Assembly: GCA_039707655.1 (NCBI GenBank)
Contig: CM077676.1
Coordinates: forward strand, 376,654,114 to 376,718,113
Length of the DNA stretch: 64,000 nucleotides
DNA from: Elymus sibiricus
Lineage: Eukaryota > Streptophyta > Magnoliopsida > Poales > Poaceae
Direction: 5' to 3'
Part shown: positions 46,657 through 56,168 of the stretch, in pieces
Layout of the letters: the number at the start of each line of letters is the position of its first letter
How positions within the stretch are numbered: the stretch's first letter is position 1
Made by a program: the position numbers and the translations under genes
The notes under the pieces: model-generated
Databases searched by the model: none
What the model was told of the DNA's origin: nothing
What the model saw: only the letters and a program-made list of their open reading frames with translations

Positions 46657-47156
46657 AATAATTTTATAAACATATTGAAAAAGTAAATAGAAAGAAAAAC
46701 AAAACTTCAAGGAAATCCAAATAAAAACTCCTAAGGGAACTGTAGGACTTAACTACAAATAACAAAAATAGTTTTTGTCCTAAATAAAACTTAGCAGCAA
46801 AGAAAAATACTAAACTAATAACTTAACAGAAAAGAAAATATAACATTATTAGGTTAACAAAAAGTATTTTATAATATTCTTCAATAGCAAAAAGAATCAA
46901 CTAAAAAGCTTTAATAAAACTCTAGTTATGATCAAAATAATATTAACTTAGAATTAAATAAAAAAAATTCAACTAATAATACAAATTGTTTCTGATCTAA
47001 AGTAAAGTTAATAGAAAGTAAAATTTATCCAACTAAATTTTTCATAAAGTAATTTTTGTGAAAAACTTTAATAGCAAAAAGAATTAAATCAAAACTAGGC
47101 ATGTATGCTACTGTTTTTGAATCTGTTTAAAACAAAACTAAAATAATTTTATAAAT
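46657..47156. other. AT-rich spacer in the CACTA element
   Basis: Strongly A-rich with repeated AAAATAATTTTATAAA-type phrases and no gene. The phrase ACTAAAATAATTTTATAAA occurs at both edges (46653 and 47139), so the spacer may be bounded by a short direct repeat. Confidence 0.5.
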
Positions 47157-47357
47157 TAGGTTAGTCCCGGTTGGTGGCTCCAACTGGGACTAAAGGCCTA
47201 GCCTTTCGCGCCCTTTCGGCTGCGGCCAAAAATAGATTTAGTCCCGGTTGGTGGCTCCAACCGGGACTAAAGGCCTACCTTTAGTGCTGGTTGGAGCCAC
47301 CAACCGGGACTAAAGACCCTTTCGTCTCGGTTGGTGGACGCAACCGGGACTAAAGGG
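47157..47357. repeat. Internal cluster of CACTA subterminal-type repeats
   Basis: Seven or so copies of TTAGTCCCGGTTGGTGG or the complement CCAACCGGGACTAAAGG in the middle of the element, the same motif as at the two ends. They sit directly upstream of a TATA-like box and gene 2. Confidence 0.85.
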
Positions 47358-47364
47358 CTCGTGG

Positions 47365-47371
47365 TATTTAT
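47365..47371 (+). promoter_or_regulatory. Internal TATA-like box for CACTA gene 2
   Basis: TATTTAT after the internal repeat cluster, followed by a C/T-rich leader (CCCCCTTCTCCCTCCCCC), the same arrangement as at the 5' end (repeats, TATA, pyrimidine-rich leader). Confidence 0.5.
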
Positions 47372-47399
47372 GGCCCCCTTCTCCCTCCCCCAATCTTCC

Positions 47400-47815
47400 T
47401 TCATTTCCCTCTCGCGATGCCGTCAGGCTGCCCGACCGCGCCGTCGACGCGTCCGTTCCCGCCGCCGCTCCTCCACGCGCGCGCGCCCGCGTCGACGTCG
47501 TGCCCCTGCGCGCCCCTGCCGGCGCCGCTCTCCTCCACGCGCCCGCGTCGACGTCGTGCCCCTGCGCGCCCCTGCCGGTGCCGCTCTCCTCCACCCGCGC
47601 CGCCCGAGCCCACGCCGGTCCACCACGCCAGCGCTCCTCCACGCGCGCGTCGTCGCCCGTACCTCTTCCGAGCCCGCGCCAGCGCCCCAAGTCCTCCCCC
47701 CGCCCCAACGAGCCCATCCCCGACGCCGGCGCTCCTCCACGTCCGGCCCCCCTCCCCGACGACCGAGCCCCCTCCCCGCGGTGAGCTCCGGCCCCTTTCC
47801 TTCTGCAAGCATGTA
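47400..47815 (+). other. GC-rich leader of CACTA gene 2
   Basis: Pro/Ala/Arg-rich ORFs exist in several frames on both strands, with internal duplications such as GTCGACGTCGTGCCCCTGCG (twice). I treat it as untranslated leader or first exon; no domain is visible. Confidence 0.4.
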
Positions 47816-47901
47816 CAAAATGTGTATAAATGTGTATGAATAAAATTGGCTGTGTATAAAATGTTTAATTTAGATGTATACAAAAATGTACAATGTGTAT
47901 G

Positions 47902-48795
47902 AATCGCCGGTGAGGAGGCCCCGACGATCGCCGGTGAGGAGTCCCCGACGATCGCCGGAGGAGTCCCCGACGATCGCCGGTGAGGAGTCCCCGACGATCG
48001 CCGGTGAGGAGTCCCCGACGATCGCCGGTGAGGAGTCCCCGACGATCGCCGGTGAGGAGGCCCCGACGATCGCCGGAGGAGTCCCCGACGATCGCTGGAG
48101 AGGAGTCCCCGACGATCGCCGGTGAGGAGGCCCCGACGATCGCCGGTGAGGAGTCCCCGACGATCGCCGGTGAGGAGTCCCCGACGATCGCCGGTGAGGA
48201 GTCCCCGACGATCGCCGGTGAGGAGTCCCCGACGATCGCCGGTGAGGAGTCCCCGACGATCGCCGGAGGAGTCCCCGACGATCGCCGGTGAGGAGTCCCC
48301 GACGATCGCCGGTGAGGAGTCCCCGACGATCGCCGGTGAGGAGTCCCCGACGATCGCCGGAGGAGTCCCCGACGATCGCCGGAGGAGTCCCCGACGATCG
48401 CCGGTGAGGAGTCCCCGACGATCGCCGGTGAGGAGTCCCCGACGATCGCCGGTGAGGAGTCCCCGACGATCGCCGGAGGAGTCCCCGACGATCGCCCGTG
48501 AGGAGTCCCCGACGATCGCCCGTGAGGAGTCCCCGACGATCGCCGGAGGAGTCCCCGACGATCGCCCGTGAGGAGTCCCCGACGATCGCCGGAGGAGTCC
48601 CCGACGATCGCCGGTGTGGAGGCCCCGACGATCGTCGGAGGAGTCCCCGACGATCGCCGGTGAGGTGAGGAGTCCCCGACGATCGCCGGTGAGGAGTCCC
48701 CGACGATCGCCGAAGGAGTCCCCGACGATCGCCGGTGAGGAGTCCCCGACGATCGCCGGAGGAGTCCCCGACGATCGCCGGTGAAGAGTCCGCGA
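47902..48795. repeat. Minisatellite, 22/24-bp unit, about 37 copies
   Basis: Unit GACGATCGCCGGTGAGGAGT followed by CCCC (24 bp), mixed with a 22-bp form lacking TG (CCGGAGGAG). I count about 37 GACGATCG cores. Variants include CCCGTGAGG and CCGGTGTGG. Because 22 is not a multiple of three, it is not selected as coding, and the long ORFs on both strands are artefacts. It lies between the gene-2 leader and the first coding exon. Confidence 0.95.
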
Positions 48796-48863
48796 GGAAA
48801 TGTGAATTTGTTTTAATAATTTGTTTATAGCATTGAAATAACTTGCAAGTCTTTGCAGAAACT

Positions 48864-51800
48864 ATGGAACACGGCAGAGACGAAGAACAAGAAGACATGT
48901 TGGGGGAAATAATCCGTGACGGAGATGATATCACCTCACAGTTTCTGAACGACTCCGGTGAGGAAATTGAGGGAGAAGATGACGGCTCCGGTGAGGGAAT
49001 GGAGGGAGAAGATGATGGCTCCGGTGTTGGAACCTTAGTTATTACAAAGTCCGGCGAGGTATATTAATTAAGCCTCTGTTGACTAGATGCATTAATTGAT
49101 TTGTATATACATATATTAACGCTTCTTTCTTCGTTTAGCCCTCCGGATCGAGCCAATCTTCTATAAAGAAACGAGGCCCGAAAAAAAGGTTGGGCGATAA
49201 TGAAAGGTTCAAGATCGAAGAAGTCACTGCAGATGGCAAACCGATTCGTCCCGCGCAGAACGCAAACCGATTTATAAGTCAGTGCGGAGTTATTGTTAGG
49301 GACAGCATCCCGATCAGCATTCAAGAATGGAATAAGCCAAAGGCGGATGGAGTTACTTATGTCGATGATAGATCCAAAGAAATGCTTTGGAATACGCTCA
49401 TGACAAATTTCACCCTACCGCCAGAGGTGGATCCAAATAACAAAGTTATAGAGCGAAAAGTCAAGGCGTGGACTCTTAAGAAGATGGCCGCACAATTCTG
49501 CAACTGGAAGAAAAGATTGCACCAAGACTATGTCCTGAAAAACAAGACTCCAACATTCACCGGAGCAAATGAGAAGATAAAAGATCACTGGCCCGCATTT
49601 GTGAAGTACAAGACATCGGATGAAGCTAAGAAAAGGTCAAAAATAAATAAGCAAAATGCTGCAAAGAAGGAATATCACCATGTTATGGGGTCAGGTGGCT
49701 ACAGGGTTGCCAGGCCTAAGTGGGAGAAAACTGTGAATGACCTGATTGATAAAGGGATCGATCCAGAGACATTGGAGTGGGCCGAACGGGCAAAGGCTTG
49801 GTTCTACGGGCATGGGGGAAAGTTGGACCCAGAAACAGGGAAGTGTATTTATACAAAAGATCAACTTGCAACACCCCTCAAAGCCCTTAAAGCTGCAATG
49901 AAGGACGTGCAGGACGGGAAGTTCAATCCCGATAGAGAGAATGACGAGCTGACACGCGCCCTCGGGAATGCTGAACACAGTGGACGAACACGAGGCACAT
50001 CAGGCTCCGTTCCGTGGAAGGTTGGGTTTCCCGACTGCAGTGACACTTATAGAAGCTGAGGGAGAAAAAAGAAACAGCATGCAGACTGGCTGAAGAAGAT
50101 AGAAGAAATATTAGAGTGGCAGGAGAAGAAAATAGAGGCACTTACCAGCCAGGAAGCTACCGGCCCATCTCAGCGGCACGAAGATCCTGCATTTGATACT
50201 GCCGGCCCATCATCTCGGCGGAAAAGCAGCGTGGCTTCCACGGAGCTCGTTCGGCCCATAGATGATATCACGGCTCCTCACTACCCCGTGGATGATATCA
50301 CGCAGAGGGAAAATTGTGAGCTACATGTGAAATGCATGAACATATCCGTGTAGGTCGCGGTCGGCTTTGCCTTATCTCCTGTACGTAATGGAACTTACCA
50401 TTGCTCTCCGATTCCAGATGGCTATGCTGTTGTCGGGGTGGATGAAGTTATCAAGGGATTTGAGCAGCTGGAGCTTGACTTCCCTACAGGTGAAGGGGAG
50501 ACTGAACTGGGAGATGCCAGAAAAAGTACCATTCTATGGAAAAAGGAACACATCGTGCTTCCACATTGGATGGCAAGGCTATCGACTCCTCAGAGTAGCA
50601 ATCCAGCTCTATCTCCGCCGCCTCAGCAGACTCCGCCGCCTCAGCCGTCTCCGCCGCGTCAGCAGACTCCGCCGCCTCAGCCGTCTCCGCCGCATCAGCA
50701 GACTCCGCCGCCTCAGCCCCGGGTGGATATACGGAAGAGAACCGCCGCTCCGACGGCTAGTACTACAACTGCGAAGAAATCCAGAGCAGGTACAAGGAAC
50801 AGCGTCAAGGAGGCTCCTGCCAAGTTACCATACGAACTGACTGATGAGGAAACCAAGAAGCTCGTGGATGCCGATGTGAAACACCAGCTTGCACCGAAAC
50901 GGCCTGAGCCAAAGGAAAAAATAGATCCGACAAAAGCGAAGCAGTTTCTGGAAAACCTTACGCGACCACCGCCTTCGCTGCCATCAAACTATGACCGCTC
51001 TATTATGAAGTCACATAAAGAACATCGGCAGCAGTCGGGAAGTGGTAGTGCAAGGGGTAAAACAATTCCCCAGCTCAATTATGTTCCGGAGGTAGCGGCC
51101 CGTGATCTTGGTTTCACTCTTGGTCAATACTTAGGCGACGTAGAGTTCCCCACGGCTGATTTAGCATACAGATACCAGTACGGGAAGCCTCTCGTCAGAC
51201 CTGAGGAGGTCCGGCTTCTACCAACACAAATGCGAAGATTGCATGAGTGGTACATGGAAGCCTCAAAGGAAGGGAGCAACTGGCTCATGGTGGGAATTAG
51301 AGATGAGCATTACTTCAGTGGAAACGAGGAGATAAACATTGAATTTGAAGAATTATTTCAGTTATACAATCAAGATGCCATCGACAAATCTATCGTCAGT
51401 TGCTATTGTCTGTAAGTATTATTTCTGTAATTAAGTCTCTAGCTCAGCTCGTTCATTGCATGTATAATTATCCTCACTATATTATGCAGACTGAAGATTC
51501 TCGAATGCAAAAGAGGACAAATCTATTACATTGGGTTCATTAACCCAAATAACATACATGAATATACGGTAAAAAACCACGCCAAGGACACAGAGGATAA
51601 CTTGCTAACGGCGTTAATTAAACAACAAACCAGAAGGGAAATACTATTTCCTTAGAACTTCAGGTGAGTGTTACTGTCTTGTACACATTCTGTTTCGCTT
51701 ACTCGATGTTAAGTGTAATTGATGAGTTATGCGTGCGCAGGTTCCACTTTATTTTGCTAGTCATTCAGGTTGACGCAAGAGTACTACTTGTCATGGACTC

Positions 51801-52448
51801 GAAACGTAAAGACCCTAAGATGTGGGCGGACCTGAGTGAACTGCTCCAGAGGTAATTTCAATCATTATCGCACTATATCGGCAACTTTCGTTCATTTCCT
51901 GATATCAAGTAATTAATAAATCCTTTATTCATTTTGTTTGCCGGGCAGGGTTTGGAAACGGTTCACCAAGAAGGTTAGGGGTGAATGGAAAAAGGAGCTG
52001 CAATTTCGACAACTCAATGTAAGTAGTACTAGCTAGGTCCGCGCATCACTTTGATTCTAGTTTCAATACCATTATCATGCTTGATTATTATTTTGATTGA
52101 ACTCTATTCTCGTAAAGTGCTTGAGGCAGGAAGACGGGAATAATTTATGCGGATACTACGTTTGCGAGTTCATTCGCCAGACGACCAGTGAGAAGGACAT
52201 AATTTTAGAAAAACTTGAAGTACGTAAACAATATTCACAATTTTATTTTATTACCATCAATTGTGTTGAGTTTCATTCATATATATTGACCCCCTTCTTT
52301 AAATTAGATCAAACGGATGCGGGACGATCTCATACCAAAGGATCGCGTAAAGGCAATTCAAGAGGAATTGGCGGGACTCTTACTTGAAGAGGTCATATCT
52401 AAAACCGGAGAATACCATCGGGAATTGGTAGGGAATTTTGGTAATTAG
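48864..52448 (+). pseudogene. CACTA gene 2: Transposase_24-like region plus Ulp1-type protease, seven exons
   Basis: Exons 48864-49058, 49139-51411, 51490-51663, 51741-51851, 51949-52018, 52118-52219 and 52308-52448 join in frame with GT-AG introns and end at TAG. The N-terminus is acidic (MEHGRDEEQEDMLGEIIRDG). The Transposase_24 (Ptta/En/Spm) region spans about 49190-50050: ANRFISQCGVIVRDSIPI, FCNWKKRLHQDYVLKNKTPT. A Pro/Gln linker follows (about 50610-50720). The C-terminus is a C48 Ulp1-like peptidase: FHFILLVIQ (His), VLLVMDSKRKDP (Asp), RQEDGNNLCGYYVCEF (Gln and Cys). Three in-frame stops break it: TGA 50057-50059 (a CGA-to-TGA change fits), TAG 50351-50353 and TAG 51653-51655 (LFP-stop-NF, where the family has Tyr). 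Function in transposition is presumed from family membership. Confidence 0.85.
50600..50730 (+). repeat. Short tandem repeat encoding the Pro/Gln linker of gene 2
   Basis: CTCCGCCGCCTCAGCAGA-type units of 15-30 bp encode repeats of PPPQPSPPxQQT. This is a low-complexity linker between the Transposase_24-like region and the protease. Confidence 0.7.
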
Positions 52449-52796
52449 ATATTAGGGATCATAAGAGATATTATCTTGTATATATGCATGAACGTGTACT
52501 ATATATAGTAGCGTCGAATATATATACGAAAACTTGTTGTTCGACCAAGCACGGAGAAAGAGGTCACTTCTCTATATTCATGACGATGTTTTGTAATGGT
52601 TCCTTCATTGCTATATGTAGTAGCGTCGAGTTGAATGGAAAACATAAAATAAAAATGAAAACCCTAAATGAAAAAGAATTGAATGGTAAACACAAAAAGA
52701 AAAGGGAAACACAAAATGAAACCCCTAAACCCTCCAAAACCCTAAACCCCTCCAAAACCCTAAACCCCAGCGCTTGGCAGCGCCTGACGCGTGGCG
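52449..52796. other. 3' flank of CACTA gene 2
   Basis: AT-rich 3' region with short direct repeats such as GAATGGAAAACATAAAA and GAATGGTAAACACAAAA, and tandem CCTAAACCCTCCAAAA-type phrases (about 52724-52765). The phrase CGACCAAGCACGGAGAAAGA (52536-52555) echoes the transposase gene at 42557. No gene. Confidence 0.45.
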
Positions 52797-53007
52797 GCCT
52801 TTAGTCCCGGTTGATGTTACGAACCGGGACTAAAGGTCCTCCTGCCTGAGCGCCCACGAACGGCCACGTGGAGCCCCTTTAGTCCCGGTTCGTAACACAA
52901 CCGTGACTAAAAAGGGGGGCCTTTAGTCCCGACTCCTTAGTCCCGGTTGCTCAACCGGGACTAAAGGCCCTTACGAACCGGGACTAAAGGCCCTTTTTCT
53001 ACTAGTG
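52797..53007 (+). repeat. CACTA 3' subterminal and terminal repeats
   Basis: Six or so copies of TTTAGTCCCGGTT / AACCGGGACTAAA, then the terminal inverted repeat ending TTTTTCTACTAGTG at 53007. Confidence 0.9.
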
Positions 53008-53048
53008 TACATCGTCCCTAAGACAAGTAATTCAGGACAGAGGGAATA

Positions 53049-53627
53049 GTTAACATAGATATTGTTGGATATTGATGCATGCTGATGCTCCAACGAAAAG
53101 TATCTTGTGGCGGAAAGAACCACATTTTTTTATTCTTTGAGCGAAAGAACCACGTTTTTGTTGAACAACACGGAAAAAACCACATTTTTTAGCAGTGGAA
53201 AGAACCACGTTGTTCGGGCTAGATAAATTATCGGTTGTCCAGCCCACCAAGGGAAAACTTTCATCACGTTGGCATGACACGACAACTATATATCACTTAG
53301 TGTGCGAGTGCTTCTTCCATCTCGCTGAAGCTTTTGCCCCCGACGCTGTAGCTAATGGGCCAGCCCATTTTCATCTGTTTTCTTCCTCCGCTGGGTTTCG
53401 TTCGATCGAGTTCTACTTCTGGATTTTCCTGTGGGTGCCTTCCCGTACACTGGCCGTCAGGAGACCTACTCGGACAACGCCCACCGGAGGCTTTCAACCG
53501 CTGGCAACATAGGCCCTGGTAGCTGTCTACCTCGCACCCGATGATGAACCCATTGATGGTCTAGTCGTATCACTAAAATTTGTTTTGCCTATGGCATTTC
53601 ACGGGGGATACTTGTCAGAGAAAAGCT
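53049..53627. other. Unassigned sequence with four imperfect GAAAGAACCAC repeats
   Basis: GGAAAGAACCACATTTTTT, GCGAAAGAACCACGTTTTT, GGAAAAAACCACATTTTTT and GGAAAGAACCACGTTG follow at roughly 27-bp spacing (53114-53210). The rest shows no gene. Confidence 0.5.
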
Positions 53628-53925
53628 CATTTCAACAGATTTGATGGCGCTCTTTTTCAGTGTAAAAGCAGTAGTCTCTAAAGCATCACTTTAAAAGATA
53701 TAAAGGAAATTTGATTATGTCATCTTTGGTCTCACAATGTCATACATGGTTTGATTACATCTACTAAAACACTCTACACTTAGTAGTGTTCCGTGAGGTG
53801 CAAGCTATGAAACTATTTTCACAACTCATCAGACAATCGCTAAACTTGTAACTCTGATATCCCTTTTACAATGTAATTGTAGAAACATAATTTTCTTGTT
53901 ACAATAATGTATACTTCATGCTCAA
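53628..53925 (-). pseudogene. Copia pol fragment (integrase side)
   Basis: Closely parallels 16465-16750 of the degenerate Copia in this window, for example ATTTCAACAGATTTGATGGC followed by GCTCTTTTTCAGTGTAAAAG, and GTGTTCCGTGAGGTGCAAG. It is an isolated fragment, minus orientation, with no LTR attached. Confidence 0.7.
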
Positions 53926-53929
53926 ACCT

Positions 53930-54592
53930 GTTCTTGGAAATCAAAGCCATCGACATCACCAACATTCCCTCCATCGTGGGAGGACCAATCTTCATCAACA
54001 TCTTCACCAGCACCATCTCCTCTCAAACCCTAGTTCATCTCTTGTATTCAATCTTTGTCCCAAAACCTCAGATTGGTACTTGTGGGTTGCTAGTAGTGTT
54101 GATTACATCTTGTAGTTGATGCTAGTTGGTTTATTTGGTGGAAGATTAAATGTTCAGATCCTTAATCATATACAATACCCCTCTGATCTTGAACATGAAT
54201 ATGATTTGTGAGTAGTTACTTTTGTTCTTGAGGACATGGAAGAAATCTTGTTATAAGTAATCATGTGAAGTTGGCATTCGTTCAATATTTTGATGATGTG
54301 TATGTTGTTATTCCTCTAGTGGTGTTATGTGAACGTCGACTACATGACACTTCACCATATTTGGGCCTAGGGGAAGGCATTGGGGAGTAATAAGTAGATG
54401 ATGGGTTGCGAGAGTGACAGAAGCTTAAACCCTAGTTTATGCGTTATTTCGTAAGGGGCTGATTTGGATCCATATGTTTCATGCTATGATTAGATTTATC
54501 TTAATTCTTCTTTCGTAGTTACGGATGCTTGCAAGAGGGGGTAATCATAAGTGGGTTTCTTGTTCAAGTAAGAACAACACCCTAGCACCGGT
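53930..54592. mobile_element. Gypsy LTR fragment, left part (interrupted)
   Basis: Recognised as part of a common Triticeae Gypsy LTR that ends ...GTGGGTCATCA. It is cut at 54592 (…AGCACCGGT) by Gypsy element B and resumes at 62782 as CCACTCACATATCAAATT. The left limit is approximate. Confidence 0.65.
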
Positions 54593-56154
54593 TGCTACTT
54601 GTGAACTGCATTGGGATTTTCCCCGAAGAGGAAGGGCGAAGCAGTACAGTAGAGATAAGTATTTCCCTTAGTGAGAACCAAGGTTTTTCGAACCAAAAGG
54701 AGAATCACGCAAACCCTAGTGAACAACACCTGCACACACAAAAGCAAATACTTGCACCCAACGCGGGCAAGAGGGTTGTCAATCCCCTTGAACTCGTTAC
54801 TTGCAAGGATCAAATCTTGTATAGGTAGATAAATAAATTGCAAAACAAAAGAAAATTAAATAAATTGCAGCAAGGTATTTTTGGTTTTTATAATATGTTT
54901 AAATAGACCCAGGGGCCATAGTTTTCACTAGAGGCTTCTGTCTCGAACACAAAGCATACGGTGGGTAAACAAATTACTGTTGGGCAATTGATAGAAAAGC
55001 GCATAGTTATGACGTATTCATGGCAATGATCATATATATAGGCATCACGTCCGTGACAAGTAGACCGACTCCTGCCTGCATCTACTACTATTACTGCACC
55101 AATCGACCACTATCCAGCATGCATCTATGGTATTAAGTTCATGACAAATAGAGTAACGCTTTAAGCAAGATGACATGATGTAGACAAAGTAAACCCGATC
55201 AATATGAATAAACCCCATCGTTTTATCCTTAGTAGCAACAATACTATACGTACCCCGTCTCCTTTTATCATTGGGTGAGGACACCGCAAGATTGAACCTA
55301 CTACAAAGCACCTCTCCCACTGAAGATAAATCAATCTAGTTGGCCAAACCAAACGGATAGATCGGAGAGAAATACAAAGCTATAACAATCATGCATAATA
55401 AAGTTTAGAAAAGACTCAATTATTTTCAATGAATAATCTGATCATAAACCCACAATTCATCGGATCCCAACAAACACACCACAAAACAAGATTACATCAG
55501 ATAGAACTCCAAGGGGATCGAGGAGAACATTGTATTGAAGATCAAAGAGAGAGAGAGGAAGTCATCTAGCTACTAGCTATGGACCCATAGGTCTGTGGTG
55601 AACTACTCACACATCATCGGAAGGGCAGCAAGGTTGATGTAGAAGCCCTCCGTGATCGATTCCCCCTCTGGCAGATTACCGAAAAAGGCCTCCAGATGGG
55701 ATCGCGGAAGAACAGAAGCTTGCGGCGGCGGAAAAGTTATTTTGGGTGGCTCTCTGTTGGTTTGGGAATATATGAGAATTTATAGGCTTGGAATTAGGTC
55801 AAATGGAGCTGTGTGCGGCCCACAAGCTCAGGGGGCATGCCTACCCCCCTGGGACGCGCCCTGTGAGCTTGTGGCTCTCTCGTACCTCTTCTGGCCTCCT
55901 CCCGAACCTTCTAGGGTACCTTCTGGTCCAGAAAAAATCATTTAAAGATTTTATTCCGTTTGGACTTCGTTTGATATTGATTTTCTAAAAAGCCAAAAAC
56001 AAGCAAAAAACAGGAACTGGCACTGGGCACTGAGTTAATAGGTTAGTCCCAAAAAATGATATAAAATAGCATAAAAATGCATATAAAGTGTCCAAGATTG
56101 ATAATATAATAGCATGAAACAATTAAAAATTATAGATATGTTGGAGACGTATTA
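54593..56154 (-). repeat. 3' LTR of Gypsy element B
   Basis: 1562 bp, similar throughout to 61272-62776 but with extra stretches near 54900 and 55345 that the right LTR lacks. Confidence 0.85.
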
Positions 56155-56168
56155 GCATCCCCAAGCTT
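56155..56168 (-). promoter_or_regulatory. Polypurine tract of Gypsy element B
   Basis: Minus strand AAGCTTGGGGATGC directly precedes the 3' LTR, the expected site for plus-strand DNA priming. Confidence 0.65.

Larger units (their letters stand above)
40778..53007 (+). mobile_element. CACTA (En/Spm) transposon, 12.2 kb, complete termini
   Basis: Begins CACTAGTAGAAAACAGGGC and ends with the reverse complement of CACTAGTAGAAAAAGGGC; the 3-bp target duplication TAC is at 40775-40777 and 53008-53010. Subterminal arrays of TTTAGTCCCGGTT and its complement AACCGGGACTAAA occupy 40800-41055 and 52797-52993. Genes all read on the plus strand: a small coiled-coil/membrane ORF, a TNP2-type transposase, an SPT6 fragment and a Transposase_24/Ulp1-like gene. 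The family resembles the abundant Triticeae Caspar/Jorge group. Coding breaks make this copy non-autonomous, though its ends look mobilisable. Confidence 0.95.
40694..53046. mobile_element. Stowaway MITE split by the CACTA element
   Basis: Left part 40694-40777 starts TTCCTCCGTCCCAAATTACT. Right part 53011-53046, reverse-complemented, starts TTCCCTCTGTCCTGAATTAC. TA flanks both ends (40692-40693, 53047-53048). Without the CACTA insertion the MITE would be about 120 bp. Confidence 0.85.

Noticed and set aside
47400..47843. Pro/Ala-rich protein from the gene-2 leader (for example 47331-47843)
   Set aside because: Open in several frames on both strands, low complexity, internal duplications; more likely untranslated leader.
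47902..48795. CRISPR-like array of short repeats
   Set aside because: Units are contiguous with no unique spacers, and the context is a plant transposon; it is a minisatellite.
47870..48934. 354-codon minus-strand ORF (SSGTPHRR repeats)
   Set aside because: It is a reading of the minisatellite; the complementary strand is open too and units of 22 bp break any conserved frame.
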